This document shows, piece after piece, positions 49,161 to 58,375 of a stretch of DNA of 64,000 bases. How positions within the stretch are numbered: position 1 is the stretch's first letter; every line of letters starts with the position of its first letter. A program made the position numbers and the translations under genes. The notes under the pieces were generated by a model, which saw only the letters and a program-made list of their open reading frames with translations, had not been told where the DNA came from and ran no database searches. Source of the stretch: Acinetobacter calcoaceticus (GTDB taxonomy: Bacteria; Pseudomonadota; Gammaproteobacteria; Pseudomonadales; Moraxellaceae); contig NZ_SLVJ01000007.1 in assembly GCF_004345325.1 (NCBI RefSeq), positions 1-64,000 on the forward strand, written 5' to 3'.

Positions 49161-49255
49161 CGACAGTTCACCCTGTAAATAGATGCAGTGTACTGAGCAT
49201 TTTGCGCTTGATATTTGTTATATTCCGCATTGAACTACGCCAATCAGACAGGCTT

Positions 49256-50023
49256 ATGCAACAAGTCTCTATTCATTCGATTGAACATCTAGAGCAGCCG
49301 ATCCTCGCCATTGAAAACCGCTATGCCGATTTTCAAATATTGAGCATGCATCAACATCAGCGTGCACAATTACTTTATGGCGCTGAAGGAATTATTCAAA
49401 TTGAAACCCCAGATGGTCATTGGATTATTCCGCCTGAACGCGCTGTCTGGATTCCCCCACAGGTGCCACATCAACTCACTATGCATAAAGTGCGTACTTG
49501 TAGCGTGTACTTCATGCCTGAGCACTTACCGCGACAATCTCATCAATGTGAAGTCTTGGCCATTTCACCTCTATTACGTCAACTCTTATTAAAAGCACCG
49601 CAGTTTGAGCCCCCCTTTTCAGTACATGCACAATTGTTTTTCGATTTGATCTGTTGTGAATTGAGCGTGGCTGAAATCCTACAGTTGCATTTGCCGCTGC
49701 CACAGCATGCTGCACTCCTTGCGATTTGTCAGGATTTTTTAATTGAACCCAATATCCACTTATCCCCACTACAGATTGCAGAACAGTTGCATATGAGTGA
49801 GCGGCATTTTAGTCGTATCTTTAAACAACAGGTGGGAATGTCATTTTCAATGTGGCGGCAACATGCCTGTGTCTTAACCAGTCTAGAAAAAATCATCAGT
49901 GGACAAGCCATACACCATATCGCCTATCAATGTGGTTTTAAAAATCCTGCCGCTTTTAGCAGCATGTTTCAACGTGTATTTGGCCTAAGCCCTACAGCTT
50001 ATCTGGCGGGTCTAAGGGCGTGA
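49256..50023 (+). CDS. AraC family transcriptional regulator
   Basis: 255 residues from ATG 49256 (MQQVSIHSIEHLEQ); the much longer open frame overlaps the TSUP gene. The N-terminal cupin-like domain (~35-105, HQHQRAQLLYGAEGIIQI) probably senses the effector. The C-terminal AraC HTH pair runs from ~150 (LSPLQIAEQLHMSERHFSRIFKQ) to the end (IAYQCGFKNPAAFSSMFQRVFGLSP). It lies 95 bases from the divergent TSUP gene, the likely target. Confidence 0.9.
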   Translation: MQQVSIHSIEHLEQPILAIENRYADFQILSMHQHQRAQLLYGAEGIIQIETPDGHWIIPPERAVWIPPQVPHQLTMHKVRTCSVYFMPEHLPRQSHQCEVLAISPLLRQLLLKAPQFEPPFSVHAQLFFDLICCELSVAEILQLHLPLPQHAALLAICQDFLIEPNIHLSPLQIAEQLHMSERHFSRIFKQQVGMSFSMWRQHACVLTSLEKIISGQAIHHIAYQCGFKNPAAFSSMFQRVFGLSPTAYLAGLRA

Positions 50024-50056
50024 CTGAGCCATAACGGCCTTCGCGCAATACTCAAA

Positions 50057-50085
50057 AAAAACTCGCCCTATAGGACGAGTTTTGA
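50057..50085. terminator. Bidirectional terminator between araC-type gene and tcyP
   Basis: AAAACTCG/CGAGTTTT with the inner palindrome CCTATAGG. Confidence 0.85.
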
Positions 50086-50134
50086 GTAGGCTAAGCTTTG
50101 AGTAAGACAAGTTTTGCGTGTAGATGATGCGAAA

Positions 50135-51526
50135 TTAACGCTGGTTCAACAAATCCTCAGCATCAGATTTTAAAATATCATCATCCGTTTGTTTCATCCA
50201 TTGACTGGTCACCATACCAGCAGTCATCGAACCACTGACATTAAGTGCAGTACGCCCCATATCAATCAAAGGCTCAATCGAGATCAACAAGGCAACCAAG
50301 GTTACAGGTAAGCCCATAATCGGTAGGACAATTAATGCTGCAAAAGTAGCACCACCACCCACACCCGCAACCCCAATTGAACTTAAGGTCACCACACAGA
50401 TCAACGTCACGATCCACACTGGATCAAGTGGATTAATACCGACAGTGGGTGCCACCATCACCGCAAGCATTGCAGGATACAAGCCTGCACAACCATTCTG
50501 ACCGATCGTGGTTCCAAATGATGCCGCGAAACTAGCAATTGATTCAGGTATACCCAATCGACGTGTTTGGGCTTCGATACTCAGTGGAATACTGGCTGCA
50601 CTGGAACGACTGGTAAAAGCAAAAGTCAGGACAGGCATGACTTTTCTAAAGAAACGAAACGGATTGACCCCACTCATCACCAAGACGATGCCATGTACCA
50701 CAAACATAATCGCTAAACCCACATACGAAGCGACCATAAAGCCACCAAGATTGAGCACATCAGCAAGATTAGAACTGGCAACAACCTTGGTCATCAAAGC
50801 AAAGACACCATAAGGGGTTAATGTCATCACCAAACGAACCAGTTTCATCACCCATGCCTGAATGGTTTCGACTGCAGTGATGATACGTTGACCCTTCTGG
50901 GCATCTTCTTGGATTAAACGTAAACCCGCTATACCCAATAAGGTCGCAAAGATCACCACACTAATAATCGAGGTCGGATTGGCACCCGCCAAATCGGCAA
51001 AGGGGTTTTTAGGAATAAACGATACAAACAGTTCAGGTACACTCAGATCTGTGACTTTACCGATATATTCAGATTGAATCTGCCCCAAGCGTTCTGATTC
51101 TTTGCTACCTTGCACCAAACCTGCAGCACTCAGACCAAATAGATTGGTTACGCCAATCCCTACAGCAGCAGATATAGCCGTGGTCACCAGTAAGGTACCA
51201 ATACTATAAATACTGATTCGACCCAATGACGAAGCATTATGTAGTTTGATCACCGCACTTAATATCGAAACCAGCACCAGTGGCATCACCACCATTTGGA
51301 GCAGCTTTACGTAGCCATTACCAACGATGTTAAACCATAGGATTGACTCTTTAAGTACCGCAGAGCCTTCACCATAAAATAGATGCAGCCCAAGTCCAAA
51401 TACAATCCCCAAACTCAAGCCAGCAAATACTTTCTTGGCCAGACTCCAATCTGTTTTACGAGTCTGCATCAAGAGGATAATCAAAAGAATGAATATGGCG
51501 ATATTCAAAATCAGGCTAATGCTCAT
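50135..51526 (-). CDS. tcyP: L-cystine symporter TcyP
   Basis: 463 residues, the same as E. coli TcyP (YdjN). DAACS-family carrier with the conserved [10 protein letters not shown] serine-rich hairpin, [18 protein letters not shown] and [19 protein letters not shown]. It imports cystine with a cation. Close to colinear with E. coli YdjN by memory. It is a lone gene; no CysB site is claimed. Confidence 0.94.
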   Translation of the reverse strand: MSISLILNIAIFILLIILLMQTRKTDWSLAKKVFAGLSLGIVFGLGLHLFYGEGSAVLKESILWFNIVGNGYVKLLQMVVMPLVLVSILSAVIKLHNASSLGRISIYSIGTLLVTTAISAAVGIGVTNLFGLSAAGLVQGSKESERLGQIQSEYIGKVTDLSVPELFVSFIPKNPFADLAGANPTSIISVVIFATLLGIAGLRLIQEDAQKGQRIITAVETIQAWVMKLVRLVMTLTPYGVFALMTKVVASSNLADVLNLGGFMVASYVGLAIMFVVHGIVLVMSGVNPFRFFRKVMPVLTFAFTSRSSAASIPLSIEAQTRRLGIPESIASFAASFGTTIGQNGCAGLYPAMLAVMVAPTVGINPLDPVWIVTLICVVTLSSIGVAGVGGGATFAALIVLPIMGLPVTLVALLISIEPLIDMGRTALNVSGSMTAGMVTSQWMKQTDDDILKSDAEDLLNQR

Positions 51527-51947
51527 TAATATTCCATTTGTTCAGATGGGCAAATTATAAATCATGCACTTAAGGCATAACAGCACTGAAATACAGTAAT
51601 AGCTCAATTTCCTTTAGATATTTTAAATTTTATTCCTTATTAATCATTAAGTTAATTTCATAAGCACATATTATGATACCTATTGCTCAAATCCTAATAA
51701 GGCTTCAAGCGCTAAAATGATCAATCTCTACTCAGCAGTTAATATTCGGTCAGTTAGATTCACTTTTCAAACTGTGTGCTGATACGCTTGCGCTCAGCGG
51801 AATAAAATTGAAGAGCCTAAACCGAAATCTGCTATAGTAGCCCGCACATAGCGGGCTTTATTTTTACCTGTTTAAGTCAAAACAGGTATCTTAACGGGTT
51901 ACTTACCCAGTCTTATTTTTTAAACTCATATTTATCAGAGATTTATA
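51527..51947. other. Divergent intergenic region between tcyP and rluE
   Basis: About 420 bases without a gene. The right part has TATAGT at 51833-51838 followed at once by a GC-rich hairpin (AGCCCGC/GCGGGCT, 51839-51857) and TTTATTTTT, about 90 bases before the rluE start. The left part should hold the tcyP promoter. Nothing else is seen. Confidence 0.6.
51839..51863 (+). terminator. Hairpin with T-run in the rluE leader
   Basis: 7-bp GC-rich stem AGCCCGC/GCGGGCT, 5-base loop and TTTATTTTT. It looks like an intrinsic terminator in front of rluE, or stabilises the 5' end if transcription starts at ~51845. Confidence 0.6.
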
Positions 51948-52751
51948 GTGAAAGTCGTCATTCTCAACAAACCTTTTAATGTGCTCTCCCAGTTTCGCGA
52001 GGACGATACTCACTTAACTGTGTCGCATTATATCCATGATCCAGCACTCAGAATTGCAGGCCGCCTAGATCTCGACTCTGAAGGATTGATTTTTTTAACC
52101 GATCACGGTGGTTTAAATCAATTTATTACCAATCCAAGCAATAAAAAGTACAAAACTTATTATGCACAGGTCGATGGTGATATTACCGATGAAGCCTTGG
52201 AAAAATTACGTCAAGGCGTTGAACTCAACGATGGCATCACCCTTCCTGCCAAAGCAGCAAAAGTTGCAGAACCGGAATGGTTGTGGGAACGAACACCAGC
52301 TGTTCGTTTTCGTGCCAACATCCCAACCTCATGGGTCGAGATCCAAATCTGTGAAGGCCGCAACCGTCAAGTCCGTCGTATGACCTCAGCTGTAGGTTTT
52401 CCGACCTTACGTCTGATCCGCACTCGAATTGGTTCAATCGATTTGATTCAAATGAAGCTTCAACCTGGCGATCAAACTGAAATTGAGCCGCTACTTTATC
52501 CTGACTTCAAAGACCTTCCAGCCGACAAACCGTATGAAGGTCGTTCATTTGCCAAGAAAACAGGTGCGGCTAAAGCCAAGCCACATTTTTCTATCGCAAA
52601 AGACAAAGAGAATGGCGGCAAACCTGCCAAGAAAAAACCAGGTGGTGGTACACCACGTATTTGGCAAATGGATGATGCTGACAAACCACGTCGTAAAACC
52701 AATGGCACCACGCGTCCAAACACCAAAAGTCGTGGTCGTCGCCCAAGATAA
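51948..52751 (+). CDS. rluE: 23S rRNA pseudouridine synthase RluE
   Basis: 267 residues from a GTG start. It converts U2457 of 23S rRNA to pseudouridine. Catalytic Asp41 in GRLDLDSEG, then NKKYKTYYAQVDG, LWERTPAVR, IPTSWVEI and EGRNRQVRRMTSAVGFPTLRLIR, all RluE-like. There is no S4 domain in front, as in RluE. A ~75-residue C-terminal tail (from ~190) is basic and rich in Lys, Pro, Gly and Arg, absent from E. coli RluE; it may add rRNA contact. Confidence 0.92.
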   Translation: MKVVILNKPFNVLSQFREDDTHLTVSHYIHDPALRIAGRLDLDSEGLIFLTDHGGLNQFITNPSNKKYKTYYAQVDGDITDEALEKLRQGVELNDGITLPAKAAKVAEPEWLWERTPAVRFRANIPTSWVEIQICEGRNRQVRRMTSAVGFPTLRLIRTRIGSIDLIQMKLQPGDQTEIEPLLYPDFKDLPADKPYEGRSFAKKTGAAKAKPHFSIAKDKENGGKPAKKKPGGGTPRIWQMDDADKPRRKTNGTTRPNTKSRGRRPR

Positions 52752-52786
52752 TCCTCCCCCTACGATCTAAATAAGATCTAAAAATC

Positions 52787-52822
52787 AAAAAACCCGAGTT
52801 CAAAATTGAACTCGGGTTTTTT
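52787..52822. terminator. Bidirectional terminator between rluE and rhlB
   Basis: AAAAAACCCGAGTTC/GAACTCGGGTTTTTT with a 6-base loop. Confidence 0.93.
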
Positions 52823-52851
52823 ATTCTTCATCAGAACTGTCGATTAAATAT

Positions 52852-54000
52852 CTAGCAATAACCTTCTAGACGGGTCAAAGGTAGTTTTTGTCCGATGGCT
52901 TTTTCAATCTCAGGGAGATAGAAAGCATCATCTTCAGACAAGAAACTGATACTCACCCCTTGAGTTCCAGCACGTCCTGTACGTCCGATCCGATGCACAT
53001 AGTCATCAGACTGTTCTGGTAAGGTAAAGTTAATCACGTGTGATACACCATCGACATGAATACCACGTCCTGCCACATCAGTCGCAATCATGATGTTATG
53101 TTGACCATTTTTAAATTGATCCAACATTTTCAAGCGCTTGTCCTGTGCAATTTCACCTGACAACATCACCACCTTATAACCATCGCGTTTTAAATGATCA
53201 TAAAGTTTACGGACTTGATCACGTCGATTGGCAAAGATCATGACTTTTTCAATCGGCTCATCACTGATGATTTCACGCAACAACTTATACTTATCTTGAT
53301 TGGCAACCACATAAACGCGCTGCTCAACATCAGCATTGGTTTTCTTTTCCGGTTCAATTTCAACCGTGACTGGCTCATGCAACCATTGCTGTGCCAAATT
53401 AAGCACATCATAACTAAATGTCGCTGAGAACATCAGGGTTTGACGTTGTTCTTTACGCGGTGAATAACGCACGATACGCTTAACCGAAGGTATAAAGCCC
53501 ATATCAAGCAAACGGTCAGCTTCATCAATCACTAGAAATTCGATTTGATCCAACCAAATCTCTTTTTGCTCAGTAAAGTCAATTAAGCGGCCTGGTGTTG
53601 CCACCATAATATCTACGAAATTTTCGTTGAGTAATTTGCGTTGCTTATCAAAATCAACCCCACCAACCAAGGTGACCACATGCAGATCAGTGAATTTCAC
53701 TAAATCTTTGGCATCATTTTCAATTTGAATCGCCAATTCGCGAGTCGGCGCCAAGATCAGTGCACGTGGTTCACCACGATAGCGCTGCTCTTTAATAGGA
53801 TTGTTTAATAAATCATTGAGAATACTAATCAGAAATGCTGCAGTTTTTCCTGTACCCGTTTGTGCACGACCAATCGCATCATGCCCCGCAAGTGTGTATT
53901 TAAGCACTTTCTGCTGAATAGGGGTCATTTGAGTAAACCCTAGAGCATCAATCGCTTGTTTGAGTTGCGGATGTAAATTTAGGGTTTGGAAACCAGACAT
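52852..54000 (-). CDS. rhlB: DEAD-box RNA helicase RhlB
   Basis: 382 residues from ATG 54000 (MSGFQTLNL); an upstream ATG would add nine. Helicase motifs in order: Q motif (GFTQMTPIQQ), I AQTGTGKT, Ia PTRELA, II DEAD, III SAT, V ATDVAGRGIH, VI HRIGRTGRAG. RhlB unwinds RNA in the degradosome. The protein is shorter than E. coli RhlB (421) and lacks its long basic tail, so RhlE or SrmB assignments cannot be fully excluded. Confidence 0.88.
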   Translation of the reverse strand: MSGFQTLNLHPQLKQAIDALGFTQMTPIQQKVLKYTLAGHDAIGRAQTGTGKTAAFLISILNDLLNNPIKEQRYRGEPRALILAPTRELAIQIENDAKDLVKFTDLHVVTLVGGVDFDKQRKLLNENFVDIMVATPGRLIDFTEQKEIWLDQIEFLVIDEADRLLDMGFIPSVKRIVRYSPRKEQRQTLMFSATFSYDVLNLAQQWLHEPVTVEIEPEKKTNADVEQRVYVVANQDKYKLLREIISDEPIEKVMIFANRRDQVRKLYDHLKRDGYKVVMLSGEIAQDKRLKMLDQFKNGQHNIMIATDVAGRGIHVDGVSHVINFTLPEQSDDYVHRIGRTGRAGTQGVSISFLSEDDAFYLPEIEKAIGQKLPLTRLEGYC

Positions 54001-54056
54001 AAAATGGCGCTCTATACAGTCAAACACGAAAAATTATACGCTATTATAAACAAAAA

Positions 54057-54082
54057 CGCCCCAATTCATCAAAATTGGAGCG
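54057..54082 (-). terminator. csp terminator
   Basis: CGCTCCAATT/AATTGGGGCG with one wobble; on the minus strand TTTTTG follows. Confidence 0.85.
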
Positions 54083-54107
54083 CAACCCTAGTATGAATAC
54101 CAGGGAA

Positions 54108-54320
54108 TTAGTCTAAAGGTTGAACTTCTTCAGCCTGAAAACCTTTTTGTCCTTGCACAACACTGAATTCAACGCGCTGGCCGTCACGAAGTGAGCGGTG
54201 ACCGTCTCCTTGAATCGCACGGAAGTGAACAAATACATCATCACCGCCACTGCGTTGGATAAAGCCAAAGCCTTTAGTATCGTTAAACCACTTAACTACG
54301 CCTTGTTCGCGAGCTGTCAT
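54108..54320 (-). CDS. Cold shock domain protein (CspA family)
   Basis: 70 residues, one cold shock domain. RNP1 KGFGFI and RNP2 VFVHF are present, with [15 protein letters not shown] at the start. It binds single-stranded RNA and DNA as a chaperone. AGAGGATT precedes the ATG. Cold induction cannot be told from sequence; the long AT-rich upstream stretch may be a regulatory leader. Confidence 0.94.
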   Translation of the reverse strand: MTAREQGVVKWFNDTKGFGFIQRSGGDDVFVHFRAIQGDGHRSLRDGQRVEFSVVQGQKGFQAEEVQPLD

Positions 54321-54718
54321 AAGTTAATCCTCTGTAAACGTGATAAAAGGACCACCCGGTGTTGCAAACAGCAGAGCAAACAAGTATTTAAAATCTTTTT
54401 TAATTTCAAAGCTTGTAATCATTCTATAAAACTATTAACAAAATCCCGGTTACATCCATTAGTAAATAGGTTCTAAAACAATTTCTATATTATCATAAAG
54501 CCCAAGTACAGCCTGAGCTTAACATGGCTTAATCCCAATTAATAGAATTTTTTAGAGAAAAATTGCAGAAAAGCTATTCAATTATTCTTAATATAGTATT
54601 CACTTTAAATAATAAGCTTAAAAGTGAATAGCTTAAGCTATGAATATATGTGTTTCACTGCCCTTATTGCCGCAGTTCAGCTATACTTAGGATTTAGTAT
54701 CTGCTTATTTTAGTCGCA
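54321..54718. other. Divergent intergenic region between csp and tusA-like gene
   Basis: About 400 bases, AT-rich. It should hold the csp promoter and a possible long csp leader, plus the promoter of the tusA-like gene (TATACT near 54692). No gene is convincing. Confidence 0.5.
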
Positions 54719-54943
54719 ATGAGTCAACCCATTATTATAGATGCCTTAGGTCAACCCTGCCCCATGCCGCTACTCATGTTAAAACGTGAGCTTAAAAAAG
54801 TAGCAACACCATGCAGTGTACTCCTTAAATCATCCGACCCACATAGCGAAGTCGATATTTTGCGTTACTGCCAACTAAATCATCATGTCTGTCAATTTAT
54901 TAAAATTTCAGCGCAAGAATTTCACTACTTAATTGAATCTTAA
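54719..54943 (+). CDS. TusA/YedF-family sulfurtransferase
   Basis: 74 residues. The TusA fold motif DALGQPCPMPLL has the sulfur-carrying Cys14 in CPxP. TusA relays persulfide to MnmA (present at 25012) through TusBCD/E, but YedF-type paralogs have other roles. The C-terminal half (LNHHVCQFIKI) is less conserved than in E. coli TusA. It precedes rpoH by 140 bases. Confidence 0.85.
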   Translation: MSQPIIIDALGQPCPMPLLMLKRELKKVATPCSVLLKSSDPHSEVDILRYCQLNHHVCQFIKISAQEFHYLIES

Positions 54944-55010
54944 TTATTTTCAATTAAACTCAAGCTCGCTAAATACGTGGTTAATTTTACATTTCTCTAC
55001 CCAAATTTTC

Positions 55011-55053
55011 TTACCAATAGCAGTTAATCACATTAAGATGAACGCATTGGTAA
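55011..55053 (+). promoter_or_regulatory. Inverted repeat in the rpoH leader
   Basis: Perfect 8-bp arms TTACCAAT/ATTGGTAA with a 27-base loop, ending 31 bases before the rpoH ATG. It may be a regulatory RNA fold or a protein site. Confidence 0.3.
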
Positions 55054-55084
55054 CAATACAACGTTATTCCTAAAAGGAGAACTC

Positions 55085-55954
55085 ATGCGTGACAGCAGCA
55101 ATCAATTGATGCCCCTGTCATTAACTGCGCCTGGCGTAAATCTTGGTGCTTATATCAGCACAGTCAATCAAATCCCTATACTCACCGCTGAGCAAGAGAA
55201 AGAGTTGGCAGATCGTTATTTTTACGAACAAGATTTAGATGCAGCTAAGATGTTAGTGATGTCTCACTTACGTTTTGTTGTGCATATTGCGCGTAGTTAT
55301 GCGGGTTATGGATTACCTCAAGGGGATTTAATTCAAGAAGGCAATCTTGGCTTAATGAAAGCCGTCAAACGTTTTGATCCAACCATGGGTGTTCGATTGG
55401 TATCTTTCGCCGTCCATTGGATCAAAGCTGAAATTCATGAATATGTGATTCGTAATTGGCGTATCGTAAAAATTGCAACCACCAAAGCGCAACGTAAATT
55501 ATTTTTTAATTTACGCAGTTTAAAGAAATCTAGTAAAAAATTGACCCTCGCAGAGGCTCAATCTATTGCTGAGGATTTAAATGTCACCGCTGAGCAAGTC
55601 ATTGAGATGGAAGGTCGCCTTACTGCTTATGATGCTGCATTTGAAGCTCAAGGCGATGATGACGATGATGGCCCTGTGCATGTCGCACCCGCTTTATATC
55701 TTGAAGACAATCGTTACGACCCAGCACGTTTAGTTGAAAATGAAGATTATGAAGAGCAAAGCAATGCCGCTTTACATGATGCCATGAATCAACTTGATGA
55801 CCGCTCTCGCACGATCTTGCAACGTCGTTGGCTCGATGATGACAAATCAACTTTGCACGAACTGGCTTCAGAATATAACGTTTCCGCCGAACGCATTCGT
55901 CAACTGGAAAAGAATGCCATGGAAAAAATCAAAGTCGCAATGTCTTCGAACTAG
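55085..55954 (+). CDS. rpoH: RNA polymerase heat shock sigma factor (sigma-32)
   Basis: 289 residues. Region 2 (LVMSHLRFVVHIARSYAGYGLPQGDLIQEGNLGLMKAVKRFDP), the RpoH box QRKLFFNLR (region 2.4/3 border) and region 4 (HELASEYNVSAERIRQLEKNAM HTH) are all present. AAAGGAG lies in the normal place. It directs heat shock gene transcription, possibly including the Lon-like protease and others here. A poly-Asp stretch (GDDDDDG) near 193-198 is unusual and may come from a GATGAC repeat. Confidence 0.96.
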   Translation: MRDSSNQLMPLSLTAPGVNLGAYISTVNQIPILTAEQEKELADRYFYEQDLDAAKMLVMSHLRFVVHIARSYAGYGLPQGDLIQEGNLGLMKAVKRFDPTMGVRLVSFAVHWIKAEIHEYVIRNWRIVKIATTKAQRKLFFNLRSLKKSSKKLTLAEAQSIAEDLNVTAEQVIEMEGRLTAYDAAFEAQGDDDDDGPVHVAPALYLEDNRYDPARLVENEDYEEQSNAALHDAMNQLDDRSRTILQRRWLDDDKSTLHELASEYNVSAERIRQLEKNAMEKIKVAMSSN

Positions 55955-56108
55955 ACCCAAATCGGATCTTTGAATCCGCTGTAAAACATATGGACATGGA
56001 TGTCCATTTTCCTATATGCACTCTCAATGTTTTGCATGGTTTCATCTTTATCCCAAGTCATCATTTATGCTACTGTTAGGCTCAATTTCATTCAGATAAG
56101 ATCGGTCT

Positions 56109-56471
56109 ATGTGGATTGCAATCTCAGCACTCAATTTATCCTTAGCAGTTATCTTAGGAGCCTTTGGCGCACATGGCTTAAAGTCTTTTGCCACAGTTGA
56201 ACAATTGGCGTGGTGGTCTACCGCAACGGACTATTTCTTCTATCATGCCCTTGGGCTATTTGCCTTGAGCATCCTCGCCAAAGTTCAGCCCTTGTTTCCA
56301 ATAAAATTCAGTTTTGTTTGCCTTCAAATCGGTATTATTCTATTCTGCGGCTCACTCTATTGCATGAGTCTCGGCTTTCCCCGTGTCTTCGGTGCGATTA
56401 CACCTATCGGTGGTGCATTTATGATACTCGGATGGCTCACAGTGGCGTGGAATGCATTCCGTCACCGATAA
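56109..56471 (+). CDS. DUF423 family membrane protein
   Basis: 120 residues, four hydrophobic segments. Typical DUF423 features: ILGAFGAHGLKSF near 15-27, YHALGLFAL near 45-53 and FGAITPIGG near 93-101. The function is unknown (E. coli YgdD is a member). It lies just upstream of thiS in the same direction. Confidence 0.9.
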   Translation: MWIAISALNLSLAVILGAFGAHGLKSFATVEQLAWWSTATDYFFYHALGLFALSILAKVQPLFPIKFSFVCLQIGIILFCGSLYCMSLGFPRVFGAITPIGGAFMILGWLTVAWNAFRHR

Positions 56472-56496
56472 GCAGTCAATTGAATACAGGTTTGTT

Positions 56497-56694
56497 ATGC
56501 AAATTTATTTAAATGGTCAAGCTCAAGACACCACTTGCCAAAACTTATTACAGCTGATTCAGTCCCTTTCATTAGAAGGTAAGCGTTTTGCTGTTGAAGC
56601 AAACGAAATGATCATTGTAAAAAGTCAACTCGAACACACCCCTATTTCCGATCAAGATCGTATTGAAATTATTCAAGCCGTAGGTGGCGGCTAA
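56497..56694 (+). CDS. thiS: Sulfur carrier protein ThiS
   Basis: 65 residues from ATG 56497 (MQIYLNGQ). Ubiquitin-like carrier whose C-terminal Gly-Gly (AVGGG) is thiocarboxylated and gives sulfur for the thiazole of thiamine. It is directly followed by thiG. No TPP riboswitch is visible in front of it. Confidence 0.93.
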   Translation: MQIYLNGQAQDTTCQNLLQLIQSLSLEGKRFAVEANEMIIVKSQLEHTPISDQDRIEIIQAVGGG

Positions 56695-56707
56695 TATGGA
56701 GTTATGC

Positions 56708-57493
56708 ATGGAAGACACCCCGCTTATCATTGGTAGCCGCAGTTTTAAATCACGTCTCCTCGTCGGTACAGGCAAATATAAAGACCTCAATGAAACAGGT
56801 TTAGCCATTCAAGCCAGTGCAGCCGAAATTGTCACCGTTGCTATACGACGCGTCAATATTGGTCAGCATCCTGATCAGCCGAACTTGTTATCGGTACTAC
56901 CACCTGAGAAATATACGATTTTACCCAACACTGCAGGTTGCTTCGACGCCAATAGCGCGATTCGTACCTGTATGCTGGCACGTGAACTGCTCGATGGTCA
57001 CAACCTGGTCAAGTTAGAAGTATTGGGTGATGAAAAAACCCTCTACCCAAATGTTACCGAGACGCTCAAAGCGGCCAAGATCTTGGTTGATGATGGCTTT
57101 GAAGTGATGGTCTATACCTCGGATGACCCAATCGTCGCGCAAGAACTTGAAAGCATGGGCTGTGTGGCCGTTATGCCTTTAGGAAGTCTGATTGGATCAG
57201 GCTTAGGAATTTTAAATCCACATACGCTGGCGATTATTAAAGAAAATGCCAAAGTACCAATCTTGGTCGATGCTGGGGTGGGTACAGCCAGCGATGCCGC
57301 GATTGCGATGGAACTCGGTTGTGATGGTGTACTGATGAATACCGCCATTGCCGCTGCGCAAAACCCAATTCTCATGGCATCTGCGATGAAAAAAGCGGTT
57401 GAAGCTGGTCGTGAAGCCTTTTTAGCTGGTCGTATGCCTGTTAAACGCTTGGCCAATGCCAGCTCGCCAGAAACGGGTTACTTTTTCAAATAA
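56708..57493 (+). CDS. thiG: Thiazole synthase ThiG
   Basis: 261 residues from ATG 56708 (MEDTPLIIG), with GGAG six bases before; an ATG at 56696 is the alternative. ThiG condenses DXP, dehydroglycine or iminoacetate and ThiS sulfur to the thiazole phosphate. Schiff-base Lys102 in [27 protein letters not shown] and [11 protein letters not shown] are conserved. It forms a thiSG pair; the other thi genes are elsewhere. Confidence 0.96.
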   Translation: MEDTPLIIGSRSFKSRLLVGTGKYKDLNETGLAIQASAAEIVTVAIRRVNIGQHPDQPNLLSVLPPEKYTILPNTAGCFDANSAIRTCMLARELLDGHNLVKLEVLGDEKTLYPNVTETLKAAKILVDDGFEVMVYTSDDPIVAQELESMGCVAVMPLGSLIGSGLGILNPHTLAIIKENAKVPILVDAGVGTASDAAIAMELGCDGVLMNTAIAAAQNPILMASAMKKAVEAGREAFLAGRMPVKRLANASSPETGYFFK

Positions 57494-57512
57494 GTTTCGA
57501 TTAAATCCAAAC

Positions 57513-57544
57513 AAAAAATGAGTGCCTATAGGCACTCATTTTTT
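57513..57544. terminator. Bidirectional terminator between thiG and the GST gene
   Basis: Perfect palindrome with 14-bp arms AAAAAATGAGTGCC/GGCACTCATTTTTT. Confidence 0.93.
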
Positions 57545-57597
57545 ATGTACTTCATGCAGAGAACTGTACGATGTACCATTTTAAAAATCGCTTGTTA

Positions 57598-58209
57598 TTA
57601 ATCAATCAAACCTTCATCACGCATTGCGATCTGTACCGATTGACGTGCTGTAACTTTTTCACGTAATGCAAGCACATGCTTAAACTCAGAAAGATCATGT
57701 GCGATCAATTTAGACCAATTGGTCAGCACAAATAAATAGGCATCTGCAGGGCCAAAATTGTCATTGACCAAATAATCAAAATCTGAAGAACTTAAATAAT
57801 GATCGGTATATCCCAATAGCTTGTTAATCTCAGCATAGCCACGTTGTTTTTCTTCATCGCTGAGTTTGCCTGCAAAAAATACCGAATAGGCATCATGCAA
57901 CTCTGAGTTTAGATAACCCAGCCATTCAAGTACCTTGGCCCGACCTAAACCCGATGGTGGGATCAAATCTTGCTTAGGATCGTGCTGCGCAAGAAAAGGT
58001 AAAATGGCGACATTTTCAGTCAATATAAGACCTGGATTAATTTCCAATGCAGGGACACAACCCTTTGCATTGATACTAAAATAGTCTTTTCCTTTTTCAG
58101 TGGTATGGGTCTTTAGATCAACACGCTCTAAATCAAAGTCTACGTTTATTTCATTTAATATAATGTGCGAAGCCAGCGAACATGCGCCAGGCGAATAATA
58201 TAATTTCAT
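57598..58209 (-). CDS. Glutathione S-transferase (beta class)
   Basis: 203 residues. The thioredoxin-like half begins MKLYYSPGACSLASHI with Cys10, the catalytic Cys of beta-class GSTs, and has the VPALE cis-Pro turn and TENVAIL glutathione-binding motif. The second half is helical. It conjugates or reduces with glutathione; the substrate is unknown. ACAGGGATCA precedes the start. It follows the fatty acid gene on the same strand. Confidence 0.93.
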   Translation of the reverse strand: MKLYYSPGACSLASHIILNEINVDFDLERVDLKTHTTEKGKDYFSINAKGCVPALEINPGLILTENVAILPFLAQHDPKQDLIPPSGLGRAKVLEWLGYLNSELHDAYSVFFAGKLSDEEKQRGYAEINKLLGYTDHYLSSSDFDYLVNDNFGPADAYLFVLTNWSKLIAHDLSEFKHVLALREKVTARQSVQIAMRDEGLID

Positions 58210-58375
58210 TGTTGATCCCTGTTATGAACTCTTATTGTTTTAATTTGATTTACAACAACATGCAAGCTTAACAAATCACAATTTTGCAATGATGCGTAAC
58301 TTAGCCAAAAAAAATCGCTACATATCACCCAATTCTGTTGAATTGGGCAATATGTAACGATGCTTTGATCGTAAC

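Noticed and set aside
49007..49255. Long N-terminal extension of the AraC regulator
   Set aside because: It overlaps the TSUP gene antisense and has no family similarity; the ATG at 49256 gives a normal AraC protein.
56471..56497. TPP riboswitch before thiS
   Set aside because: The space between DUF423 and thiS is only 25 bases and has no thi-box consensus.
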